Assembly (NCBI RefSeq): GCF_019396325.1
Contig: NZ_JAHKRO010000007.1
Coordinates: 109,203 to 173,202, forward strand
Origin: Nonomuraea ceibae
GTDB lineage: Bacteria; Actinomycetota; Actinomycetes; Streptosporangiales; Streptosporangiaceae
Length of the DNA stretch: 64,000 nucleotides
Direction: 5' to 3'
A model generated the notes under the pieces. The model did no database searches, was not told the DNA's origin, and saw only the letters and a list, made by a program, of their open reading frames with translations. Within the stretch, counting starts at the first letter, position 1, and each line of letters starts with the position of its first letter. Shown here in pieces: positions 1 through 8,934 of the stretch. Both the position numbers and the translations under genes were made by a program.

Positions 1-257
1 GCGCCCGCCGAGGCCCACGGCGCAGGCTGCAGAACCAGCTGAGCCCCGTTCCGCACCGACGGGATCGGCGGCAAGGCGTACCGCAGTTCCCGCGGCCCGG
101 TAGCGCTGATCACGACCTGCTTGCCGCGCAGCGCCAGCCACCGGTAGCCCACCACCAGGAAGCCCCAGTCAGGCCAGTCCCGGCGCAGCGCGGCGAGCGC
201 CTGCCGAGCCCACGGCTCCTGCCCGTACGCGGACACCTGGTCAGCCTTCCACCTCAA
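1..257 (-). CDS. Hypothetical protein, 3' end outside the window
   Basis: An open minus-strand frame runs off the left edge of the window. It encodes a Trp- and Leu-rich stretch of about 85 residues including DWGFLVVGYRWLALRGKQVV. The start is uncertain. A TTG at 257-255 overlaps the stop of the upstream ATP-binding gene but has GGAGG almost touching it, and an in-frame GTG lies about 20 bases further in. The overlap implies co-transcription with the ATP-binding protein. I recognise no family and infer no function. Confidence 0.45.
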   Translation of the reverse strand, partial: MRWKADQVSAYGQEPWARQALAALRRDWPDWGFLVVGYRWLALRGKQVVISATGPRELRYALPPIPSVRNGAQLVLQPAPWASAG

Positions 258-949
258 CTCCTCCAGACGGCCCCCTCCTCCTGACGGCTGGCACCAGGTT
301 CATCCGACGGTGGCAATCGCACAACGCCACTCGGCTCCTCCACCCGGTCACCCGTCACGTCATCCGACGCCGGCCCGGTGACCGGTTCGGTAGCTCCCTT
401 GGTCAGAGAAAGCTCCGCCCACACCGCGTGCCCGGTCGCCGCACCACCCGCCACCCCGACCCGATCCGCCACCTCGGCCACCACGGCCAGACCCCGGCCG
501 TCCTCGGCCACCTCCAGCACCGAGCCAGGCGTCCGCGAGAAGTCCGGGACCGGCCCGCCACCCAGGTCATAGACCACGATCCGCACCGACTCCGCCCCGC
601 GCAGCACCTCCACCACGAAGAACCCCCGCTCCCGGCCCGAAAAGGAGTGCCGCAGCGCGTTGCTGACCAGCTCAGCCGTCACCCACCGAGCATCATCAGC
701 CCGCCCCGTGTCGGCCAGAAGCTGCCCCACCATCCGGCGCGCGAGAGCCGACTGGTCACCCCGTCCAGGAAAGGCTCGCCGCCACGCCATCCCACCCCAC
801 ACCCGCGAGGAGCGGAACGTCGACATCACCAGACCCGGCGCCAGATCCGGAAACTCCTCCCCGAACGGCTGCCGCCGGAAGCCGAAAGCCGGCGACGTGT
901 GGAGGCTGCTCGGCTCGGCCAGGCTCGTGTGCTGCGTACGCGTGTCCAT
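254..949 (-). CDS. ATP-binding protein, RsbW-like anti-sigma/serine kinase (HATPase_c_2)
   Basis: The protein has 231 residues. The first 60 or so are low in conserved features. They are followed by a GHKL ATPase domain at about residues 60-185: an N-box ELVSNALRHS, a DLGGG motif and a G2-type box EDGRGLAVV. This is the layout of the many actinomycete RsbW-like regulators that bind ATP and control sigma factors or partner regulators. The C-terminal 45 residues are acidic and probably disordered. It is the first gene of a minus-strand unit with the partial gene to its left, and the stop and next possible start overlap. A cytosolic regulatory role is inferred from the family; no target is visible. 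Confidence 0.8.
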   Translation of the reverse strand: MDTRTQHTSLAEPSSLHTSPAFGFRRQPFGEEFPDLAPGLVMSTFRSSRVWGGMAWRRAFPGRGDQSALARRMVGQLLADTGRADDARWVTAELVSNALRHSFSGRERGFFVVEVLRGAESVRIVVYDLGGGPVPDFSRTPGSVLEVAEDGRGLAVVAEVADRVGVAGGAATGHAVWAELSLTKGATEPVTGPASDDVTGDRVEEPSGVVRLPPSDEPGASRQEEGAVWRS

Positions 950-1234
950 GCAGGATGTCCCTTCCGGTCCTCATCCCGGCACCGTGCCGGGAGCGGCCAG
1001 CACCATCACCCACCTCGCCGCCCGAATCACACCCCCAACCCGAAACGCACACCCACACCGTCCCCACCAGCAGCAATCCGCCATGACCGGCCCGGGCCGC
1101 CGCCATCCCCCGACGTCGATCACCCCACGCCCAGGCTGGAGCCCCTCCACCAAGCCCGCCTACCGTCCCCTCACCCCGGAACCCCAACGGGCCTACCACG
1201 CACAACGCGCAACATGTGAAGGGACACCCAGGCC

Positions 1235-1624
1235 ATGTCCGGCACCGGATACCAGACCCTGCTCGACTGCCGACGCCGCAGCCGCTACCTACGCCAGCAC
1301 GGCTTCACCACCGACCAGATCGCCGTCATCCTCGGCCTGGACCACCCCGCCACCCCACTACACCTCTACCGATACACCGCCGGGCTCACCGCCGCCCAGG
1401 TGGTCGAGACCTTCCACCGGCTCGCCGGCACCACCGGTGCAGGGCTGCGCGAGGCCCGCTTGTATGACTACGAGAATTGGCCGCAAGCGGGCCGGCGCCC
1501 CTCCGTCTTCACCTTGCGGCTTCTGGCCCGCATCTATGCCACTCAACCGGTCAAGCTGCTCACCGCCGAGGTTCTAGCCGGCTACCCCGCCCGGGATCGG
1601 CGTGCGCTTCGCGACGGCGGGTGA
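1235..1624 (+). CDS. Small XRE-like helix-turn-helix protein
   Basis: The protein has 129 residues. The ATG at 1235 has GAAGGGA about 11 bases upstream. Residues 15-45 (YLRQHGFTTDQIAVILGL) form a helix-turn-helix-like segment. Residues 80-105 (LYDYENWPQAGRRPSVFTL) resemble the second half of the HTH in large Streptomyces XRE/TPR regulators, where a WP-x2-GRRP motif is common. Full-length members are about 400 residues, so this is either a stand-alone DNA-binding module or a remnant. The nearby gene at 3414-4546 has a helical TPR-like character and could be a functional partner, but a degenerate region separates them. Confidence 0.6.
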   Translation: MSGTGYQTLLDCRRRSRYLRQHGFTTDQIAVILGLDHPATPLHLYRYTAGLTAAQVVETFHRLAGTTGAGLREARLYDYENWPQAGRRPSVFTLRLLARIYATQPVKLLTAEVLAGYPARDRRALRDGG

Positions 1625-1668
1625 CGTCCCGGTCGTTGTCACCAGGGTCGTACCTCCGGGCGGGCTGA

Positions 1669-2956
1669 TTAGCGCAGGAGCCGCTCATACACCTGCCGGG
1701 CCTGCGGGCTCGGCGCTGTATCGATCTCCGCCAGCCGCTCCTTCAACAGCTCGAACGAGCGCCTGACCGCGAGCTGACGGCCCAGCTCTGCCTGAATCGT
1801 CATGAGCTGACCCCACAACATCTCGCTGTAGGGATCGATGCGCTCCACCGCCAGTTGCAAGACGTCCACCGCCCGATCCGGATCATCTGCCCGCATCAGC
1901 TCGGCCAGCCGTACAGCGGCGTTGACCGCATGCCGCTGAGCGGCCTGCCGGGGCGTGAGCACCCACAGATCATCACGACCCGCCAGTAGCGGCCCCCGAT
2001 ACAGCGCCAGCGCCTCATGCAAGGCCGTCGTCCGTGTCGCGTCGTCAGCCGCGGTGGCAGCGCGCTGACACGCGGCGTCGAACCGCCAGAAGTCCACATC
2101 GAACCATGCCGCAGGCAGCAGCCGCCGTTCTCTGGACTTCACCACGAACCGCACCCCCGACGCGCACCCGGTCGCGTGTCTCATGGCCTGGTTGATCTCC
2201 CGAACGGCCGACTCCAACCGGCGCCCGCCGCGCTCGCCATCACCCGGCCACAACACCTCTACGATGCTCTCGGACGACACCCCGTCCGGGGAAACCGACA
2301 ACAGCGCGAACAGATCTTGCGCCTCCGCCCGCCCAAACGGCACATCTTGCCCACCCCAGGCCACCCGCAGTACCCCGAGCGCCTCGACCCTGGCCTTGCC
2401 CGGTGCCACCACGAAGCCCGATTCCCCGGACCCAAGCGGAGCTGTCACGGTGTCTGGCGCAGGGGCGGATGCTCGCGGTTGCTCGCCGCTTTGCGCAGGT
2501 ACAGGCGCGGCGGTCTTCAGGCTCTCAAGGTCGCCGGCCGTCCTCACCTTGGCGGGCGCGACGCGGGGAGTCTGCATGTCAGCAGCCAGCGTGACGGGAA
2601 GACCCTCCCGCTCGCTCTGGTGCCCTTGAAGCCGACGGCGAACCACAGACGGCTCCATGCTTAGTCGAGCGAGCCGGGACCGCACTCTGGCGATCAGCGT
2701 GGCACCCAGCAGCATCACCAGCAGTCCAAACGCCAGCGCGGCGCCAAACGGTCGCCTCACCTCAGACGAGGCCCCAGCGCGGTTCTCCGTCCTATCTCCT
2801 GCGCCGCCGCTCGCGGGCGGCAAGAGAGGTGATCGCGAGACCACAGGCGACGGGAAGGGCGAAAGCGGATCGCGTGGCCTGATTCGAGTGTGATGCCGCT
2901 GGGAAGGCGCGCTGCGGTCCTGATGGTGCCTGCGATGGACACGCCTGACGGTGTCG
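1669..2956 (-). pseudogene. BTAD-domain (AfsR/SARP-type) regulator with degenerate membrane-anchored N-terminus
   Basis: The C-terminal 260 residues read cleanly as a winged-helix plus bacterial transcriptional activation domain (BTAD): VEALGVLRVAWGG near the start, an SESIVEVLWPGDG segment, then helices with PYSEMLWGQLMTIQAELG. Upstream in the same frame is a hydrophobic helix (FGAALAFGLLVMLLGATLIA) and a linker rich in Ala and Pro. Further upstream the expected segments continue in two other frames: RLPSGITLESGHAIRF, then ALPVACGLAITSLAARERRR. This indicates two frameshifts. Large LysM-BTAD membrane regulators have this topology, so this is a truncated, shifted copy. The left boundary (the stop) is firm. 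The right boundary is approximate because the frame breaks down. An intact shorter product starting inside the linker cannot be excluded. Confidence 0.6.
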
Positions 2957-3153
2957 CGTCGGCTCGGAATAGGCTCGGCCGGCCGATCTGGCCGTGAGAC
3001 CGTCTCGTGCCACTTGCGCGGCTCATCTCTGCGCGGCTTGTCTGCTTGTTGCTTGGTCGACGCAGTCGCAGGTATGGCAACAGGCGTTGGCTGGGAACGT
3101 TTCGTTCTGGAGGGTGAGCTCTTCGGTGTGGATTGCGCCCGTGGCCTTGATGA

Positions 3154-3411
3154 TGGCTCCGCCTCGCCCAACTCCACCACGCCCCGTTCGCCCCCGGTGG
3201 GCCTGCGGCGTTCGCCGCACCGTGGCTGTCGGCATGGCAGAGCGCCGGCAACCAGCTCGGCCGTGCTGCAGCCGAAGGACGCCTCGACCGCGGCCTGCGT
3301 GCCCTCCTCACCCACATCGTGATCTTCCACTGGAACCGACTCGGCCTCTCGGCCACCACGCAAGGCATCCTGTCCGACGCGGCCACGGCCGCCTTCCTCC
3401 CCCGGACCTGA
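3154..3411 (+). pseudogene. C-terminal fragment of thiopeptide-type bacteriocin/lantibiotic dehydratase (SpaB_C domain)
   Basis: An open frame with no start codon, directly after a stop at 3151, encodes about 85 residues. It contains WLRLAQLHHAPF and the hallmark HIVIFHWNRLGLS, then ends with a TGA at 3409-3411. The IVIFHWNRLGL motif is the characteristic C-terminal end of SpaB_C/thiopeptide-type bacteriocin biosynthesis proteins, which remove glutamate from glutamylated Ser/Thr or otherwise assist LanB dehydratases. The N-terminal two thirds are missing, so it is a relic of a lanthipeptide cluster. The next reading frame begins two bases after its stop, as expected for an original operon. 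Confidence 0.7.
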
Positions 3412-3413
3412 CC

Positions 3414-4546
3414 ATGGACCCCGCTACGCTGCACGCCGCCGTCCGCCACTTCCCCTCGTCGGCCGCCCCCGCCCTGCCTGCTCATCGCTTACCGAACGGA
3501 TCAAGGAGATCGCCGACATTGCCGACACCGCCATCAGCTCCGGCGTTGACGCGCTGCACGAGGGGGCGCACGCGCTGGACAAGGCCGCGCTGCTGGCCAG
3601 CGACTGCGGCCTTCCTGACCTGGCCCGCGACCTGTGCTGGCAGCACATCAACGTCTACCGCGAGGCCGGCCACCCGCTCACCGTGCTCCAAGCGAGATAC
3701 ATGCTCGAACCCGCCCTCAACCTCGCCTGCCTCCAGATCCGCGCCGACGCCGGACAACACGCCCTACGACTCCTGGACGCGATGTACCAGGCAACCGTCA
3801 ACAGCACCGACCTGATGATCGAGGACCGCCGCCTGCCCCTGGCCAACCTCACCGGCACTCTGCAACAGCATCACAAGCTGCGCGAATGGGTCTGGCTCCA
3901 ATACCTCGCCGACGGCATCCGCGCTCTCGTCCTTGCTGGACGCTGGGACGAAGCGGTCACCCACGCTCGAGCCCACAACGGGATCGGCGTGCATCTCATG
4001 GAAGGGCGACAGGTCGAGATCATCACTCATCTCCTGCACGGCGATCTTCAGGCCGCTCAAGCCGCCCTGAAGGGATGCACGCTGACCGAACCCTGGGAAC
4101 ACCTGGTCGGCTCTTGCCTGAGCGTGATGTGCATGGACAAGACGAACGCGTTGCTCAGCCGAAGCGTCGCGGACATGGTCGAGAGGTTTTTCGGGAGCGC
4201 GTTGCTACCCGGGTACGCCGTCTTCCGGACCCGGCTCGGGCTGACCGTGGCCACCCTCGCCAGCAGCACCGATGCCAAAGCGGCCTACCGTGTTCATTCC
4301 CAGGTAATCGAGGAGGTGATCGACTGTGGTGACGGGTATGCCGTTCGCGACCTCCTCACTGGCGACCATCTGCTATCCGATATTCACCAACATCCCCTGA
4401 CCCGTCTGATGGCAGCTTCTGGCCTGATGGCTGGCAAACTGCCGGAGCCCCTGCTCAACACACTTGCCTGCTCAACGAGACTGGCAACGGAGGCGTTGAC
4501 CGAAGCCATCCGACTCAACGAGCTCTCTGAACGACGCATAGTTTGA
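3414..4546 (+). pseudogene. Helical (TPR-like) protein of a lanthipeptide-type cluster, frameshifted near its 5' end
   Basis: The natural start appears to be the ATG at 3414, giving MDPATLHAAVRHFPSSAA. Around 3475-3485 the coding continues in a different frame (SLTERIKEIADIADTAISSG) and then runs unbroken for about 350 residues to 4546. A shorter product could start at GTG 3683. The sequence is all-helical with many Ala, Leu and Arg and fragments like HINVYREAGHPLTVLQARY that look TPR-related. I know proteins of this kind only as uncharacterised neighbours of actinomycete lanthipeptide genes, which agrees with the SpaB_C fragment two bases upstream. A single-base sequencing error would restore the gene, so true inactivation is not proven. 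Confidence 0.55.
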
Positions 4547-4698
4547 CGGAGGCCGTAGTACAGCAAGGGCCTCAGGAACCCGGACAGGTCCAGTATGCGA
4601 TGCGAGCAGGTCGCGGCCTGAGTCCCCTCTCCCGTCTCAGGAGCTACCTGCTGGAAATCAATTTGACCGACTACGACCTGAGCGAGCAAGCGCCGTAG
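4543..4698 (+). CDS. Possible small translationally coupled ORF (51 aa)
   Basis: A TTG at 4543 overlaps the preceding stop (TTGA). It opens a 51-codon frame with a protein-like composition, containing SPLSRLRSYLLEINLTDYDL and ending in a TAG at 4696-4698. No ribosome binding site other than the preceding coding sequence is visible. It may be a real small protein, or the C-terminal tail of a longer ancestral gene after another frameshift. No family is recognised. Confidence 0.3.
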   Translation: MTEAVVQQGPQEPGQVQYAMRAGRGLSPLSRLRSYLLEINLTDYDLSEQAP

Positions 4699-4986
4699 CA
4701 ATCCACCACCTTCGTTATGTTTTCGATATCAGCAGGCCCCCTGGAGCGCTCCACATTCAGGCAACCTGATTTTCGCCATCGGAACCAGTTGCACCGCGGT
4801 GGCTCCGACGTCTGGGCATGCGTGCCGGGTCCATAAGCCGCGCCAGTGCGCAGACTTCGGAGCCGCTCGCCCCTGGCTATGGAGCTTGCTGGCCCGCCCG
4901 GCCTCTAGACGTGAGGGTTTAGGCAATACGCGCGCAATGCAAAGATCAGTCAGGCATGTGCCAGGTTGACCAGGCTGGAGGGGAAG

Positions 4987-6198
4987 ATGGCGGGTACAAC
5001 AGCTCCGTTCGAAGCATCGGCGTCCGCGGTCGGCTACGTGTACCAGCTCCGGAGGGCCCTTCATTCCTGTGTCGACCAGCACGGCCGTGGACTCGACTGG
5101 TGCATTGCCATCGAAGCTGGCGACGACGTGGAAGAACTCGTCGAAGGCGGCCGGGTCCTCTATCAGCTCAAGCATCGGGCCGCTGGCGTCACCATGTCGG
5201 ACTACAGCACGGACCTGTGGAAAACCCTGCGGATATGGGCTCATGGCATCACCAACAAACAGCTCGACCTGGACGAGACGGACCTTCTCCTCCTGACTAC
5301 CGCTGAGCTAGCCCCCGACTCGGCTGGCTATCTCCTGCAACCTCTCGTCTCAGGGGTCAGGGACGAGAGTCGTGGGCTTGAAGCGTTGGAGACCGCCAGG
5401 AAATCTTCCACCAGCAAGGACAACAAGAAGGCATACGAAGCCTTCGACAAACTCTCAGCGGATGAGCGACGGGCCATGGTTGCCCGAATACAGGTCATCG
5501 GCAATGCTCCGGACGTCGATGCGGTGGAGAAGCTGCTGCTGGAGCGAGTGGTCTCCGCCGTCGGACATGCGTATGCCAGGCCCTTCCTTCAGCGCCTGGA
5601 AGGCTGGTTCTTTCAGCGCACGATCCGTCAGCTGCGAACCGATGAGATGGACGCGATCACTGGTGACGAGTTCGACCAGGTGTTCACCGACCTGCGTAAT
5701 CAATTCCGGCCGGAGAACCTGCCCATCGACGAGGACATCGCTGTACTCAAACCAGATCCATCGGACTATGCGAGCATGACCTTCGTCCGCCAGATGGAAC
5801 TGATCGACATCGGCAAGACCAGCATCGGGATCGCAGTGCGCGATTACATCCGCGCGTTTGCCCAGCGTTCCCGGTGGTCAGACGACAACTTGCTGTTGCC
5901 CGGCGAGATCAGCAAGTACGAGCGCCGGCTCATCGAGGAGTGGCAGGACCTCTTCGCGGAGATGGAAGACGACCTCGGCGCAGAGGCGACGGAAGCGGAG
6001 AAGATAGCAGCCGCCAAGGAGATCTATCGATGGGCTACGCGCAAGGCACGTCCCCGCATCCGCGTCGGGTGTGACGAGCCATTCGTCGCCAAGGGATCCT
6101 TCCACATCCTGGCTGATGACCTTCAGGTGGGCTGGCACATTGATTTCATGACCCGGCTCATGGCCGTACTGGAGCCGGCGGGAGCGACGCAAGCGTGA
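4987..6198 (+). CDS. ABC-3C system effector with Cap4-like nuclease N-domain
   Basis: The protein has 403 residues. The ATG at 4987 follows a strong GGAGGGG and is preferred over the upstream in-frame TTG at 4966. Residues 10-75 look like the restriction-endonuclease fold of Cap4-type effectors: an aromatic YVYQLRRAL helix, then IEAGDDVEEL and LYQLKHRA, supplying the acidic and Q-x-K active-site pattern. The rest is helical, as in the C-terminal dimerisation region that defines ABC-three-component effectors. The stop overlaps the next gene by GTGA, and the two following genes code for the middle component and the ABC ATPase, which fixes the assignment. The expected role is a dsDNA nuclease kept silent until the ATPase senses infection. 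The exact trigger is unknown. Confidence 0.8.
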   Translation: MAGTTAPFEASASAVGYVYQLRRALHSCVDQHGRGLDWCIAIEAGDDVEELVEGGRVLYQLKHRAAGVTMSDYSTDLWKTLRIWAHGITNKQLDLDETDLLLLTTAELAPDSAGYLLQPLVSGVRDESRGLEALETARKSSTSKDNKKAYEAFDKLSADERRAMVARIQVIGNAPDVDAVEKLLLERVVSAVGHAYARPFLQRLEGWFFQRTIRQLRTDEMDAITGDEFDQVFTDLRNQFRPENLPIDEDIAVLKPDPSDYASMTFVRQMELIDIGKTSIGIAVRDYIRAFAQRSRWSDDNLLLPGEISKYERRLIEEWQDLFAEMEDDLGAEATEAEKIAAAKEIYRWATRKARPRIRVGCDEPFVAKGSFHILADDLQVGWHIDFMTRLMAVLEPAGATQA

Positions 6199-6686
6199 AC
6201 CCACTCACTGAACTCAGCCGCGAAGAACGCGCCTTGTTCAACCCGGCCTTTACCGCGCTTGTCACCTGCCGCGCCGTCCAGGGCCACGAGCTCCAGTACA
6301 GCCAGCCGTGCCCGGTCCCAGTAGCGGTCTTGTCCGCCGTGATGGCACTGCAACCAGCCGTACGTCGCACTCTGCCGAGATCCCGAAACAGTGGGCTGAA
6401 CCGATGGCTGGAGGAGAACAAGGGTGTCAAAGTGACCATGTCACAGAACGCCACCGCCTTGGCCGCAGTGGTGCGGCCCGGGCTCCTCTTGGCACTACAG
6501 AGCGATGCCGTACACGTCGATGAGGACGGCAAACTTACCGTGGCACCCGGTCGGCTCACGAAGACGATCAACGGCGCCACGGACGAGATCCAGGCCATCC
6601 AGAAGGCGGCCCATCTTCTGGGGCGCTGGCTCCCCAGCACGGGCAGCCTCAGTACCGTCATGACATTGCTAGGAGTCCGGCCGTGA
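6195..6686 (+). CDS. ABC-3C system middle component
   Basis: The protein has 163 residues and starts at a GTG that overlaps the upstream stop (GTGA). Its own stop overlaps the next start in the same way. The sequence is helical with a short opening LTELSREERALFNPAF, typical of the small middle components that bridge effector and ATPase in ABC-three-component systems. A GRWLPSTGSLSTVMTLLGVRP-like end is conserved in the family as I know it. It probably binds the ATPase and holds the effector. Assignment rests on size, end motif and a perfect two-sided operon context rather than a catalytic motif. Confidence 0.75.
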   Translation: MNPLTELSREERALFNPAFTALVTCRAVQGHELQYSQPCPVPVAVLSAVMALQPAVRRTLPRSRNSGLNRWLEENKGVKVTMSQNATALAAVVRPGLLLALQSDAVHVDEDGKLTVAPGRLTKTINGATDEIQAIQKAAHLLGRWLPSTGSLSTVMTLLGVRP

Positions 6687-8635
6687 CGTTCCAGATCAGT
6701 GCCATCTCCATCTACAACGAAGACGGCCACATCCGCACCGTCCCCTTCAAGACCGGCAGGCTCAACATCATCACTGGCGACTCGCGGCGCGGGAAGAGCG
6801 CTCTGCTTAACATCGTCGACTACTGCCTGGCCAGCAAGGACTATGTCATCAAGGGGGCGGCGCTGCGCAACTTCGTGCAGGTCTTCGCTGTCACTCTCGT
6901 GAAGGACCAACAGCAGTTGTTCGTGGCGCGGCCGGCTCCGGCTGGCAAGGCGGCCACGGCGACCACAATGTGCGTCGTCTCTCAAGCGCTCGGCGCGGCG
7001 CCTCCGCAACGGGAAGAGCTGAACTTCTCCACCCCTCTCGACATCGCCAAGGATGTCTTGTCGGAGTTCACGGAGATCGACCGGACGGTCCGGATCCCAG
7101 CCGTGCGCAGCACTACCCCGATCCCGCCCTCAGTGCGCCATGCGCTGTTCTTCTGTCTACAGAAGCAGAACGAGGTAGCCAACCCAGACCTGCTGTTCCA
7201 CTCGCAGGGTGAGGAATTCTTGCCAGCGACGATCCGGGCAATGATTCCCTACTTTCTTGGCGCCGTCGATCCCGAACAGGCGTTGCTAGAAAGCCGACTC
7301 CGTCTGCTGCGTCGGGAACTCGCACAGATGGAAGCGGCCGTAGCTGCTGCCCACAGCCTGTCTCCAGCCTCCGGGCAAGCGCTGGCTCTGGTCACCGAAG
7401 CCGTTGAGGCAGGTCTGCTGCAACCGCCCCAGCGGGAGATGACAGCAGAAAGGGCGTTGGAGTATCTCCGCCAAGCCGTCAACGAGAGCGCCCCCACGCA
7501 GCTGCCCGAGGCCGGAGATGATCCAGTTGCCGCTCTCGTAGAGCAACGCCGAAGGCTGCGTGAACGGCATGGACAGATTCGTGCACGCATCGCCAATCTT
7601 AAGCGTGCCGCTCAGGAGAACAATGAATTCCTTGACCAGGCGGCTGAGCAGCATGCCCGTCTGGCCACTCTCAACCTCTTCGCACCACCCACCACCGCAG
7701 ACCAGGAACCGCGTTGCCCGGTGTGCGACAGCCACCAGCCGCAATTGAGCCAGATCGCGGAGGTCATCAATCGCGACCTCGGCCGCCTCGATGCCGACAT
7801 GACTGTCATCGGCAGCGACACCCCCGAAATCAACGCCCTCATCGCAGCGGAAGAAGACACCCTCCAGGAGATCCGCAGTGCGCTGGGCCGCAATCAGGAG
7901 CAGCTCGACACGCTGACCGCCGGCCAGCGCGCTGCGCAAGGCCAGACAGATGCCTCGCGACGTGCCGTGCTTGTCCAAGGCCGCATCAGCCTCTTCCTGG
8001 AAACGGCCGGACGCCATGTCCAAGGACCCCAAGTCGTGGACCGGCGCGAAGAAATCAGAGCGAAGATCACTGATCTCGAGGAAGCGATCGGAGCCGGAGC
8101 ACGAGACGATCGGCTGAACAGTTTCGTCTCCCGAATCAATATGAAGATCAAAGCCAAGGCTGTCGCCTTGGACCTCGAGCACAAGGAGTCCCCCATCCGC
8201 CTCGACCCGCGAGGGTTGACCGTCATCGCGGATACCACACGTGGTCCGGTCCGTCTGGCCGACATGGGCGGTGGAGAAAACTGGCTTGGTTACCACGTCG
8301 CCACTCTCCTGAGCATGCACGAGTGGTTCTCCGAGCAGCGCAGCCCCGTGCCTCGCTTCCTGGTCCTAGACCAACCATCCCAGGTCTACTTCCCCGAAGA
8401 CGCCCCAGACGGCACCGTCTTGGCAGGACCCGACAGGACCGCCCTGCTCAACCTCTACAAGACCATCCAGAGGACGATCGAAGCCCTTGACGGCAACTTC
8501 CAAGTGATCGTGATGGAGCACGCCGACCTAGACGACGAACCCTTCCGGAGCTCGGTTGAGGCGCGATGGAGGCGCAGCAACGGCCTGGCTCTCGTTCCTC
8601 AAGATTGGATCACCGAAGACATCAATGATGACTGA
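6683..8635 (+). CDS. ABC-3C system SMC/Rad50-like ATPase (DUF3732)
   Basis: The protein has 650 residues, with a GTG start overlapping the middle-component stop. A Walker A motif GDSRRGKSAL lies at about residues 32-41. Long coiled-coil stretches follow, with a Rad50-like CPVC pair near residue 345. The C-terminal half carries the family signatures MGGGENWLGYHVATLLSMHE near residue 530 and FLVLDQPSQVYFPED near residue 560, which serve as signature and Walker B-like segments. This is the DUF3732 ATPase of ABC-three-component defence systems, a presumed DNA-end or structure sensor that licenses the nuclease effector. All three genes are intact and translationally coupled. Confidence 0.85.
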   Translation: MTFQISAISIYNEDGHIRTVPFKTGRLNIITGDSRRGKSALLNIVDYCLASKDYVIKGAALRNFVQVFAVTLVKDQQQLFVARPAPAGKAATATTMCVVSQALGAAPPQREELNFSTPLDIAKDVLSEFTEIDRTVRIPAVRSTTPIPPSVRHALFFCLQKQNEVANPDLLFHSQGEEFLPATIRAMIPYFLGAVDPEQALLESRLRLLRRELAQMEAAVAAAHSLSPASGQALALVTEAVEAGLLQPPQREMTAERALEYLRQAVNESAPTQLPEAGDDPVAALVEQRRRLRERHGQIRARIANLKRAAQENNEFLDQAAEQHARLATLNLFAPPTTADQEPRCPVCDSHQPQLSQIAEVINRDLGRLDADMTVIGSDTPEINALIAAEEDTLQEIRSALGRNQEQLDTLTAGQRAAQGQTDASRRAVLVQGRISLFLETAGRHVQGPQVVDRREEIRAKITDLEEAIGAGARDDRLNSFVSRINMKIKAKAVALDLEHKESPIRLDPRGLTVIADTTRGPVRLADMGGGENWLGYHVATLLSMHEWFSEQRSPVPRFLVLDQPSQVYFPEDAPDGTVLAGPDRTALLNLYKTIQRTIEALDGNFQVIVMEHADLDDEPFRSSVEARWRRSNGLALVPQDWITEDINDD

Positions 8636-8642
8636 CAGGTCC

Positions 8643-8672
8643 ACGGCTCCACGACGAAGGTCGCGGAGCCGT
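8643..8672 (+). terminator. Candidate terminator after the ABC-3C operon
   Basis: ACGGCTCC at 8643-8650 pairs with GGAGCCGT at 8665-8672 around a 14-base loop, eight bases after the DUF3732 stop. There is no U tract. From 8673 to 8934 I see no convincing gene. Confidence 0.4.
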
Positions 8673-8934
8673 ACCAGTGGACGACCGCTAGCCGGTACGA
8701 GCTGCCCGCAATTTCGTGTCAGGTAGTCCGGTGCTACAGAAGACGCCAGAGATGATACAAGGGGGCGCAGCAGCCAACCTCCTGTTAGCCTTCCGCGGCT
8801 CCATATTTGTCGGGGCTCGGGCATAACATGCCCATCTGGAGGCACCTGAAGACGGAATCCGTCTCACATTGCTGTTTTTGAGGCGTGGCCTGACCGCGAG
8901 ATCGCACACTGCGCCCAAACGCCGAGCTCTGAGG

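Noticed and set aside
7286..8320. Minus-strand open frame within the DUF3732 ATPase gene
   Set aside because: It has no recognisable motif and lies fully inside a gene with strong family signatures on the other strand.
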